NCBI GenBank assembly: GCA_017455225.1
Contig: JAFTBL010000144.1
Location: 1-5,595 of the forward strand
Direction: 5' to 3'
Length of the DNA: 5,595 bases
Source: Oscillospiraceae bacterium
GTDB taxonomy: Bacteria > Bacillota_A > Clostridia > Oscillospirales > Oscillospiraceae
Position numbers and translations under genes: made by a program. Under the pieces are notes generated by a model. That model was not told where the DNA came from. It did not search any database and saw nothing but the letters and a program-made list of their open reading frames with translations. Positions 1 to 4,675 of this stretch are shown here, one piece after another (within the stretch, counting starts at the first letter, position 1; the number at the start of each line of letters is the position of its first letter).

Positions 1-389
1 GCTTTTTCCTCTTTCCGCTTGTCGATGAAATTCTCCACCCGGTCCAGCACCTCCGGCACCATGTCGATGACCCGGTCCACGGTGTTCATCGGGGGCAGGC
101 CCACCGGCAGCACGCGGGTGATGCCTTCCTTCACCACGAGGAACGCCACCGGCTCCACCTTGATGCCCGCCGTGCTGGCGCCGCCGAACTTGGGCTCGGC
201 TGTCTTGCCGTAATCCGCGCCGCCGCAGCCGAAGCCGAAGCTCAGCCGGGACACCGGGATCAATGTCACGCCGTCGGGGGTAACGATGGGCTCGCCGATG
301 ATGGTGTTGGAATCCACCATCGTGCGGATCTTGCTCATGGACAGGTCCATCAGCTCCTGCAGGGTGCTGTTCTTCTCATTCTTTTCCAT
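1..389 (-). CDS. gerW: GerW (YtfJ) family sporulation protein, 3' end cut by the window edge
   Basis: Reading the minus strand from an ATG at 389 gives 129 residues, starting MEKNEKNSTLQELMDLS, with no stop before the window edge. The family hallmark is present: a glycine-rich stretch at residues 50-58 (SFGFGCGGA), preceded by GEPIVTPDGVTLIPVSRLS and followed by a glycine/alanine-rich segment and a V-rich strand ending in LPVGLPP (94-100). B. subtilis YtfJ is about 151 residues, so only a short C-terminal tail is probably missing. Family members are forespore-expressed proteins linked to spore germination; the biochemical role is not settled. An ATG at 395 overlaps the stop of the upstream DUF2953 gene (ATGA), but the AAGGAG at 402-397 lies 1 nt from it and 7 nt from the ATG at 389, so 389 is preferred. 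It is the last visible gene of the minus-strand operon. Confidence 0.93.
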   Translation of the reverse strand, partial: MEKNEKNSTLQELMDLSMSKIRTMVDSNTIIGEPIVTPDGVTLIPVSRLSFGFGCGGADYGKTAEPKFGGASTAGIKVEPVAFLVVKEGITRVLPVGLPPMNTVDRVIDMVPEVLDRVENFIDKRKEEK

Positions 390-391
390 GG

Positions 392-1036
392 TCATTCTCC
401 TTCCCTATGGGGCGCCTGCGGCGCCGGTTCCTGCTCTTTGGCAGCATTCTCCTTGGTAACGGACAGATACCAGCGCAGTGCCGGTATGCCGAAGGTCAAC
501 ACGATCACCACCAGATCGCCCAGACGGAGCGTCGCGCCCGCCCGGCCGGAAAACACGGTGGCCGCGGCGTTGTAGTCCACGCCCAGATGGACGTGGGGAT
601 CCGGCATCCGCGTCAGCCGTTCCAGCTGTGGCATCACCGTCCACATGGCGGTTTCCGCCCAGCCGTAGGTCTGCGCCACCGAGGCGGGATCCTCGCCGCC
701 GAAGGTAACGCTCAGCTCCACCGGATACAGGCGCAAGCGCCGCCGGGTGCGGTGCAGCGCCTTCTTCAGCGCCGCCCACAGCGTGGGAAGCCCTTGGCGA
801 ATCTGCCGGGCGCTGATATGCACTTCCTTCTTCTTTTTCTCTTTTTTTTCGTCCTGCTTTGCCGCCTCGGCGGTGGGCTTCGTTTTCTCCGGCGCCGGGA
901 TCAGCACGCGCTCAACGGGCCCGATCCGCAGCGCAAGACGCAGCTCCCCGTCGTAGGAGGCGCGCACGCCCAGCGGGAGCAGCGCCAGCGCCAGCAGCAA
1001 CAGCGCCACGGCGCCCAATATCCACAGCCAAACCAA
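392..1036 (-). CDS. DUF2953 domain membrane protein (YtfI-like)
   Basis: This 214-residue protein of unknown function matches the DUF2953 family, which commonly precedes gerW/ytfJ in Firmicutes (B. subtilis ytfI-ytfJ). Residues 2-22 form a hydrophobic N-terminal helix, followed by a strand ending VRASYDGELRLALRIG. A highly charged linker (about 49-71) contains KKEKKKK. The family signature TFGGEDPASVAQTYGW is at 111-126, and a second hydrophobic segment (LVVIVLTFGIPALRWYL) is at 175-191. Predicted topology is two membrane segments flanking a soluble domain. The start is TTG: a purine-rich AAAGGGGGG lies 6 nt upstream and there is no better ATG. It begins 27 nt after the scpB stop, and its stop overlaps the possible alternative gerW start. 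The lysine linker is encoded partly by a run of eight A (T8 on the plus strand, 842-849), a spot where indels are likely. Family assignment is solid; function is unknown. Confidence 0.88.
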   Translation of the reverse strand: MVWLWILGAVALLLLALALLPLGVRASYDGELRLALRIGPVERVLIPAPEKTKPTAEAAKQDEKKEKKKKEVHISARQIRQGLPTLWAALKKALHRTRRRLRLYPVELSVTFGGEDPASVAQTYGWAETAMWTVMPQLERLTRMPDPHVHLGVDYNAAATVFSGRAGATLRLGDLVVIVLTFGIPALRWYLSVTKENAAKEQEPAPQAPHREGE

Positions 1037-1063
1037 GCGCAGCCCCCCTTTCCCCGGCGCGGC

Positions 1064-1708
1064 TCATTCCTCCACTTCGCCGGAAAGCTCGTTCAGGAAC
1101 AGATCGTCCTTCTCGCCGGAACGCTCGCTCAAGGGCAGATCCTCCACCACGGCGCCGTCCTCGTTCAGCCGCATCTGCCCGTCGGTCTCCAGACCCGGCA
1201 TCTCCGGCAGCTCATCCAGCGAATTCAGATGGAACGCCCGCAAAAACGCCTTGGTGGTGCGGTACAGACGGGGCCTGCCCGGCACCTGCAGCCGCCCGCA
1301 CTCCTCAATGAGATGCCGCTCCAGCAGCAGTCCCACGGTATAGGAGCTGTCCACGCCGCGGATCTGATCCACGTAGGTGCGGGTGGTGGGCTGATAGTAG
1401 GCGATGATGGTCAGCACCTCCAGCGCAGGCTGGCTCAGCTTGGCGGGCTTGCGGATCTCAAACGCCTTGCGGATATAGTCGGCGTAGTCCGGGGCCGAGC
1501 ACAGCTGATAGTTCTCATCCATCCGCAAAAGACGCACGCCGCGGCGGTCGTAGCTGTAGTGATCCGCCAGCTTCTGCAGCACCAGCTCCACGGTGGGGCG
1601 ATCCAGCTCCAGTGCCACGCAGATGCGATCCACATGCACCGGCTCGCCGGAGGCAAACAATATCCCCTCGATGGCGGACTCGATCTCTTTCATCTCCAGA
1701 TTGTCCAT
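1064..1708 (-). CDS. scpB: Segregation and condensation protein B (ScpB)
   Basis: ScpB binds the kleisin ScpA as a dimer and forms the bacterial Smc-ScpAB condensin, which organises and helps segregate the nucleoid. The 214-residue product opens with the typical MDNLEMKEIESAIEGILF followed by ASGEPV, the start of the first winged-helix domain. The second winged helix carries ALEVLTIIAYYQP (about 95-107), TRTYVDQIRGVDS and the conserved GRPRLYRTT (about 144-152). The C-terminal tail (from about 165) is acidic and low in conservation, as usual. An in-frame TTG at 1729 would add seven residues and overlap the end of scpA. I prefer the ATG at 1708 because AGAGAG sits 6 nt upstream and the family normally begins close to this point. 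It lies 13 nt after the scpA stop, so it is co-transcribed and probably translationally linked with scpA. Confidence 0.95.
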   Translation of the reverse strand: MDNLEMKEIESAIEGILFASGEPVHVDRICVALELDRPTVELVLQKLADHYSYDRRGVRLLRMDENYQLCSAPDYADYIRKAFEIRKPAKLSQPALEVLTIIAYYQPTTRTYVDQIRGVDSSYTVGLLLERHLIEECGRLQVPGRPRLYRTTKAFLRAFHLNSLDELPEMPGLETDGQMRLNEDGAVVEDLPLSERSGEKDDLFLNELSGEVEE

Positions 1709-1721
1709 AGTATTCTCTCTT

Positions 1722-2483
1722 TTACTCAAAATTCAGTTCATCCGGCAGCTCTCCGTCGCAGCTGACCGTGCAGTCCGTAGCGGAGCCGACCAGACGGATG
1801 GCGCGGCTGCGGCACAGCTCCAGCACCGCCACGAAGGTGGCCACCAGCTCGCTGCGGGTGCGGCTGCCCTTGAACAAAAGCAGGAATCGGGTGATGCCGC
1901 CGGTCTTCAGCCGCTGCCAAAGCTCCCGCGCCTTGCGCTCCACCGAATAGGGCTCGCGGCGGACGATCTCCTCAAAGGGCGCCAGCGACGGCGCCTCCAT
2001 CTGGCCGTTATGCCGCTCCAGCACGTCCTGCATGGCGAGGATCAGATCTGCCTGCTCCTGATCGTACTCGTAGATCTTGCCCCGCTGCATGGGCTCCGGG
2101 TTCTTGGTCATGATGTTGCGGCCGAACTCCCCCATGGGACCCATCCGCTCGGTCAGCAGCTTGATCTTGAGATAGATCTCATCCCGCTTGCGCTCCTCCA
2201 GCGATTTGATCAGGGCGTCCATCTCGCTTTGCGCTTCCTCATCCTCCAGCGAAAGGAGCATCCGGGTCTTGATGTACATCAGATGGGCGGCCATGGTGAT
2301 GAATTCGCTGGCCACCTCCAGATCCATCTGCTGGCGCTGTTCCAGATAGGCGAGGTATTGATCCAGGATCAGCGCGATGGGGATATCCTGTATTTCGATC
2401 TTGTTTTTGCTCAGCAGGAACAAAATCAGATCCAGCGGGCCTTCAAAGTCCTGCATGGCCTCGTCGCCCTTGCCCTGCACCAC
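1722..2483 (-). CDS. scpA: Segregation and condensation protein A (ScpA, kleisin), 5' end probably frameshifted
   Basis: ScpA is the kleisin that bridges the Smc ATPase heads and recruits ScpB. The open frame gives 253 residues with the diagnostic QDFEGPLDLILFLLSKNKIE at 11-30, then IPIALILDQYLAYL and LEVASEFITMAAHLMYIKTR of the N-terminal Smc-binding helices. A charged central linker follows, and the C-terminal winged helix contains SELVATFVAVLELCRS. Length is close to the family norm. The left-most start in this frame is GTG at 2483, which has no good ribosome binding site; an ATG at 2456 (residue 10) is another option. The best signal lies upstream in another frame: AGGGGGTGA (2525-2517) and TTG at 2512, encoding a ScpA-like PIFKLEK. 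One missing base near 2483 would join that segment to this frame. I infer the native protein started at 2512; whether this copy makes it is uncertain. Confidence 0.93.
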   Translation of the reverse strand: MVQGKGDEAMQDFEGPLDLILFLLSKNKIEIQDIPIALILDQYLAYLEQRQQMDLEVASEFITMAAHLMYIKTRMLLSLEDEEAQSEMDALIKSLEERKRDEIYLKIKLLTERMGPMGEFGRNIMTKNPEPMQRGKIYEYDQEQADLILAMQDVLERHNGQMEAPSLAPFEEIVRREPYSVERKARELWQRLKTGGITRFLLLFKGSRTRSELVATFVAVLELCRSRAIRLVGSATDCTVSCDGELPDELNFE

Positions 2484-2512
2484 TTTTCCAGCTTGAAAAT
2501 CGGATTGTCCAA
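2484..2512 (-). other. Probable original scpA N-terminus, now out of frame
   Basis: Reading from TTG at 2512 gives LDNPIFKLEK and then, without a shift, an unrelated arginine/cysteine-rich tail ending at a TGA at 2428-2426. The PIFKLEK segment resembles the short strand before FEGPLDL in ScpA proteins (YQVKIDT in B. subtilis). AGGGGGTGA at 2525-2517 matches the anti-Shine-Dalgarno complement at 8 of 9 positions and lies 7 nt from TTG when counted from AGGGGG. Adding one G after 2483 on the coding strand would give KLEKVVQGKGDEAMQDFEGP. The alternatives are translation starting downstream at 2483 or 2456, or a slip back on the AAAAG stretch. Confidence 0.6.
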
Positions 2513-2516
2513 CGTC

Positions 2517-2525
2517 TCACCCCCT
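2517..2525 (-). promoter_or_regulatory. Strong ribosome binding site for scpA
   Basis: The minus strand reads AGGGGGTGA, one mismatch from AGGAGGTGA. It starts 5 nt after the stop codon of the protease gene and is placed for the TTG at 2512, not for the GTG at 2483. This is the main reason for thinking scpA once began at 2512. Confidence 0.6.
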
Positions 2526-2530
2526 CGCGC

Positions 2531-3172
2531 TCAAAGGCCGGCCAGCCGGCCCATAAACAAAAATACGGCATAGATCGCCTTGTTCAGCACGCTGCTGCCC
2601 ACGCCTGCTGCCACCAGTACCAGCAGCACCACCATGCCCACGCGCTCATAACGCATCAGCCATCGGTACTGCCGGTCCGGCAGCAGGGCAAACAGCACCT
2701 TGGAGCCGTCCAGCGGCGGGATGGGCAGCAGATTGAAAAGGCCCAATCCGGTGGACAGGAGCGCCGTATCCAGCAAAAACGACGTCACCGCATCCAGCGA
2801 CACGTCCCAGAGAAGGCGGGTGCCCACCAGCAGCAAAAACGCCAGCAGCAGATTGGAAACCGGCCCCGCCAACGCCGTCAGCGCCATGCCCAGCTTCGGC
2901 CGCTTGAAGTAGCCGGGGTTGACCGGCACGGGCTTGGCCCAGCCGAAGCCCGCCACCGCCAGCATGGCAAAGCCGAACCAGTCGATGTGCCGCAGCGGAT
3001 TCAGACTCAGCCGGTGCTGCAGCTTGGCGGTGGGATCGCCCAAAGCGTAGGCGCACAGCGCATGGCACAGCTCGTGCACGCACAGACACAGCAATACGGA
3101 AACAAGACGCAGCACCAGATCCAGCAGCGAGTGCAGATCCAGCGCCTGCCAGAGATTTGTCAAGTAGTTCAC
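2531..3172 (-). CDS. Site-2 protease family (M50) membrane metalloprotease
   Basis: The 213-residue integral membrane protein belongs to the short, PDZ-less branch of the M50 site-2 proteases, zinc enzymes that cut substrates within the membrane. The zinc motif HELCHALCAYALGD starts at H33 (H33, E34, H37). GWAKPVPVNP is at 77-86, and NLLPIPPLDG at 147-156 supplies the third zinc ligand, D155. All catalytic residues are present. Hydrophobic segments span about 15-32, 65-76, 98-118, 132-150 and 175-195. The frame is open back to 3268, but the GTG at 3172 is preferred: GGGAG lies 8 nt upstream, the product begins MNYLTNLWQ like relatives, and the upstream residues fall in AT-rich promoter DNA. 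It is the first gene of the operon, commonly found upstream of scpA in Clostridia. Its substrate is unknown, and nothing in the sequence links it to Smc function. Confidence 0.92.
   Translation of the reverse strand: MNYLTNLWQALDLHSLLDLVLRLVSVLLCLCVHELCHALCAYALGDPTAKLQHRLSLNPLRHIDWFGFAMLAVAGFGWAKPVPVNPGYFKRPKLGMALTALAGPVSNLLLAFLLLVGTRLLWDVSLDAVTSFLLDTALLSTGLGLFNLLPIPPLDGSKVLFALLPDRQYRWLMRYERVGMVVLLVLVAAGVGSSVLNKAIYAVFLFMGRLAGL
2536..2551 (-). repeat. Perfect GC hairpin at the protease gene 3' end
   Basis: GGCCGGC and GCCGGCC are separated by two bases, forming a 7-bp all-GC stem inside the last codons of the protease gene. It sits about 10 nt upstream of the scpA ribosome binding site. No T-run follows, so it is not a convincing terminator. 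It might slow ribosomes or protect the 3' portion of a processed transcript, or simply reflect GC-rich coding of RLAGL. Confidence 0.4.
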
Positions 3173-3186
3173 GGTAAACGCTCCCG

Positions 3187-3201
3187 GGCGGAAATACCGC
3201 C
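3187..3201 (-). promoter_or_regulatory. Small leader hairpin before the protease gene
   Basis: On the minus strand, GGCGG and CCGCC flank a five-base loop. This 5-bp all-GC stem lies between the predicted transcription start (about 3221) and the GGGAG ribosome binding site at about 3185-3181. It could influence initiation or mRNA stability. It is too short to be a recognisable riboswitch and I can assign no ligand. Confidence 0.35.
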
Positions 3202-3227
3202 TATGAAACCAATTTATATTCCGTAAT

Positions 3228-3256
3228 AGTATAACAAATTTCCGCGTCGAATACAA
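3228..3256 (-). promoter_or_regulatory. Sigma-A-like promoter of the protease-scpAB-DUF2953-gerW operon
   Basis: The minus strand carries TTGTAT (3256-3251), a 17-bp spacer and TATACT (3233-3228). The -10 matches consensus at 5 of 6 positions; the -35 keeps only the TTG. Transcription would start near 3221, leaving a leader of about 49 nt before the GTG at 3172. No other comparable promoter is visible on this strand in the AT-rich region, and the five downstream genes are tightly spaced, so this is the likely operon promoter. Confidence 0.6.
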
Positions 3257-3263
3257 GACGCAT

Positions 3264-3277
3264 TGCAAATTCTTGCA
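3264..3277. promoter_or_regulatory. Inverted repeat TGCAA-N4-TTGCA, candidate operator
   Basis: Perfect 5-bp arms around ATTC lie 7 bp upstream of the -35 element of the minus-strand operon promoter. The position suits a regulator of that operon. I do not recognise the motif as the site of a specific factor, and short palindromes occur by chance in AT-rich DNA. Confidence 0.3.
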
Positions 3278-3298
3278 TCAAAACTTTCACGGCCTGCT

Positions 3299-3334
3299 GT
3301 AACCGTTTGTTACCGTCTTTTCTCTTTTTGTAAC
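3299..3334. repeat. Three GTAAC/GTTAC copies between the divergent genes
   Basis: GTAAC (3299-3303) and GTTAC (3309-3313) form an inverted repeat with a 5-bp spacer, and another GTAAC is at 3330-3334. Between them is a pyrimidine-rich tract (CTTTTCTCTTTTT). The centre-to-centre spacings are 10 and 21 bp, close to whole helical turns, as seen in some operators. No known binding protein can be named. Confidence 0.25.
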
Positions 3335-3374
3335 TGACCTGTTGCTGAATTGAAACGCTTTCCACTGCATATTG

Positions 3375-3383
3375 TGGTATGGT
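3375..3383 (+). promoter_or_regulatory. Possible extended -10 promoter for the small membrane protein gene
   Basis: TGG followed by TATGGT matches an extended -10 (TGn plus a 4-of-6 hexamer). No clear -35 is found at the normal distance; that position instead overlaps the inverted repeat GAAA-CGC-TTTC (3352-3362). Transcription would start near 3390, about 40 nt before the ATG at 3431. This is the best plus-strand candidate in the region, but weak. Confidence 0.3.
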
Positions 3384-3430
3384 AGCATCAGAAAGAGAAA
3401 TAGCACCACCGATGGAAAGGAGCAGCCCGT

Positions 3431-3613
3431 ATGAAAAACATGAAGCTGTTGATCGGCGCTTTGAGCGCGCTGTGCCTTCTGATGGCTCTGGTTGCGTTCT
3501 TCCTCCCCACCCAGCAAGGTCTGGCTCTGTCTTATATGGTCGTCTTTCTGGCGGTCGTGATAGGTGTCCTGTGTGTGGGCGGCATGTACCGCATCTTTTT
3601 CCGTGACAAATAA
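3431..3613 (+). CDS. Small two-helix membrane protein, function unknown
   Basis: This is a 60-residue protein of unrecognised family. It begins MKNMK, has a hydrophobic helix at about 6-25, a short polar turn PTQQG at 26-30, a second helix at about 33-53 and a basic end RIFFRDK. By the positive-inside rule both ends should face the cytoplasm. AAAGGAG lies 8 nt upstream of the ATG. The good ribosome binding site, clean two-helix design and position in its own intergenic space make it a credible gene rather than a chance frame. It is followed by a terminator-like hairpin and by a DUF4349 lipoprotein gene on the same strand. Since that gene has its own promoter, the two may or may not share a transcript. 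Proteins of this design often modulate or anchor other membrane proteins, but no partner is evident here. Confidence 0.75.
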   Translation: MKNMKLLIGALSALCLLMALVAFFLPTQQGLALSYMVVFLAVVIGVLCVGGMYRIFFRDK

Positions 3614-3631
3614 TGCGACCTGTGATAAAAT
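3603..3631 (+). promoter_or_regulatory. Strong sigma-A-like promoter for the DUF4349 gene
   Basis: GTGACA (3603-3608, 5 of 6) is separated by 17 bp from TAAAAT (3626-3631, 5 of 6), with a TGA just upstream giving an extended -10. The -35 lies in the last codons of the small membrane protein gene. Transcription would start at about 3637-3639, inside the left arm of the hairpin at 3634-3659, leaving a leader of about 50 nt. Confidence 0.65.
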
Positions 3632-3633
3632 AA

Positions 3634-3671
3634 CGGGGATGACCTTTGTGTCATCCCCGCTTCGATTTTTT
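3634..3671 (+). terminator. Hairpin with T6, probable terminator of the small gene
   Basis: CGGGGATGAC (3634-3643) and GTCATCCCCG (3650-3659) form a perfect 10-bp stem with a six-base loop. A T6 run (3666-3671) follows, but only after CTTCGA, so termination may be inefficient. On the other strand the stem is followed by TTATTTTAT, though no gene reads into it that way. The stem overlaps the predicted start of the DUF4349 transcript, so for that mRNA it would be a truncated 5' hairpin. Confidence 0.55.
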
Positions 3672-3689
3672 AAAAGAAAGGACGGCTGC

Positions 3690-4574
3690 ATGATGAAACG
3701 TTTTCTTGCATGTGCTCTGGCGGTGCTGACGGCTTTGACGCTGACGGCCTGCGGCGGCGCCATCGGCGGGTATTACTCCGAGATCGATAAGGCGGCCAAT
3801 GAAAGCGCCCCGCAAGATTCCATCGCCGGCTGGGATGACGGCGGTGTGGAGTTCACCTCCGACGCTGTGACCGACGGCACCAAGATGATCTATAAGGCCT
3901 CGCTGGATCTGGAGACGCTGGATTTTGACAAGGCGCAGCAGGACATTGCCGATCTTGTGAAAAAATACGGCGGCTACTACGAGGAGCAAACCGTTTCCAG
4001 TTACGGCAGCGGCTATCGCTACGCCCGCTACACCATCCGGGTGCCGGCGGGCTCCTTCGAGCCCTTCACCAACGAGCTGGGCAGCGTGTGCCACACGGTG
4101 CAGCGCAACAGCACGCAGGAAAACGTCAGCGAGGCGTATTACGACGTGGAGTCCCGGCTCTCCACCGCCAAAACGAAGCTGGCGCGGCTGCAGGAGCTGC
4201 TGGCCAAGGCAGAGGATCTGACCGACATCATCACGCTGGAGGACGCCATCTCCGAGACGGAGCAGGTCATCGACTCCCTCTCCGGCACGCTGCGCAGCTA
4301 TGACCGGCTGGTGGACTTTGCCACCGTGTCCGTGGCTCTGGATGAGGTGTACCGCATCAGCGGCACCGGCGAAGCGCCCCTGACGCTGGGCCAGCGGCTG
4401 AGCACGGCATTGGCCGGCGGGGCGCAGAGTGTAGGCGAATTCTTCGAGGGGATTCTTGTGTGGCTGGCTTACATCTGGCTGTGGCTGATCCTGCTGGCAG
4501 TGGCGGCGGCGGTCGTGATCTGCCTGATCCGCCGCGGAAAACGGAAAAAGGCCAAAAATACGCCTCAGGCATAA
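3690..4574 (+). CDS. DUF4349 domain lipoprotein
   Basis: The 294-residue protein has a lipoprotein signal peptide: basic MMKR, a hydrophobic core and lipobox LTAC with Cys21 as the lipidation site. A polar, acidic linker runs to about residue 63. The DUF4349 domain follows with MIYKASLDLETLDFDKAQQD (66-85), KYGGYYEEQ, YTIRVPAGSFEPF (114-126) and a helical, coiled-coil-like stretch at about 148-210 (AYYDVESRLSTAKTKLARLQ). A transmembrane helix spans about 257-280 and the end is strongly basic (RRGKRKKAK). The protein is thus tethered outside the membrane by a lipid and a C-terminal helix. The domain's function is not established. AAAGGA lies 7 nt before the ATG at 3690; the frame is open further upstream, but that part crosses the hairpin and the small gene. 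A clear terminator follows. Confidence 0.92.
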   Translation: MMKRFLACALAVLTALTLTACGGAIGGYYSEIDKAANESAPQDSIAGWDDGGVEFTSDAVTDGTKMIYKASLDLETLDFDKAQQDIADLVKKYGGYYEEQTVSSYGSGYRYARYTIRVPAGSFEPFTNELGSVCHTVQRNSTQENVSEAYYDVESRLSTAKTKLARLQELLAKAEDLTDIITLEDAISETEQVIDSLSGTLRSYDRLVDFATVSVALDEVYRISGTGEAPLTLGQRLSTALAGGAQSVGEFFEGILVWLAYIWLWLILLAVAAAVVICLIRRGKRKKAKNTPQA

Positions 4575-4580
4575 GCGAAG

Positions 4581-4614
4581 CGGGAGCAGTCCGGACGGGC
4601 TGTTCCCGTTTTTT
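4581..4614 (+). terminator. Intrinsic terminator after the DUF4349 gene
   Basis: CGGGAGCAG (4581-4589) pairs with CTGTTCCCG (4600-4608) over 9 bp including one G-U pair, with a 10-base loop, and is followed directly by T6 (4609-4614). It begins 6 nt after the stop codon at 4572-4574. Confidence 0.9.
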
Positions 4615-4620
4615 GTGCGC

Positions 4621-4655
4621 AAAAGAGCGCCGCCCCGGTGGGGACGGCGCTCTTT
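4621..4655 (-). terminator. Intrinsic terminator after tsf
   Basis: AAAGAGCGCCG (4622-4632) pairs with CGGCGCTCTTT (4645-4655). The stem continues as CCCC/GGGG across a single bulged base (4644), capped by a three-base loop. On the minus strand it ends in TTTT (4624-4621) and starts about 20 nt after the tsf stop. The plus-strand side lacks a useful T-run, so it acts mainly for tsf. Confidence 0.85.
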
Positions 4656-4675
4656 CAACGTTTGCGTTTTGGGGA

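Noticed and set aside
407..1765. Long plus-strand open frame (452 codons) opposite the DUF2953 and scpB genes
   Set aside because: It lies antisense to two confidently recognised genes, is rich in Gln/His/Arg as expected for a mirror frame of GC-rich coding DNA, and has no recognisable domain.
1593..2573. Plus-strand open frame (326 codons) opposite scpA
   Set aside because: Mirror frame of scpA; leucine/histidine/glutamine-rich, with no domain and no proper ribosome binding site.
3173..3268. Upstream extension of the protease frame to 3268
   Set aside because: These codons cover the predicted promoter and AT-rich leader, and the GTG at 3172 has a GGGAG ribosome binding site and gives the family's usual N-terminus.
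3350..3364. Catabolite-repression (cre)-like site TTGAAACGCTTTCCA
   Set aside because: The flanks resemble cre, but the central CG is displaced by one base and the symmetry axis is odd-spaced, so it fails the CcpA consensus.
3173..3430. Riboswitch or small RNA in the divergent intergenic region
   Set aside because: Only short stems are present; no multi-stem fold, T-box, or known aptamer core could be recognised on either strand.
3564..3689. Upstream extension of the DUF4349 frame to 3564
   Set aside because: It would bury the lipoprotein signal peptide inside the protein and overlap the small gene, promoter and hairpin; the ATG at 3690 has a good ribosome binding site.
3287..3763. Minus-strand open frame (158 codons) across the divergent region and small gene
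   Set aside because: Low-complexity polar composition, and it runs through a hairpin, two promoters and the small membrane gene on the other strand; no ribosome binding site.
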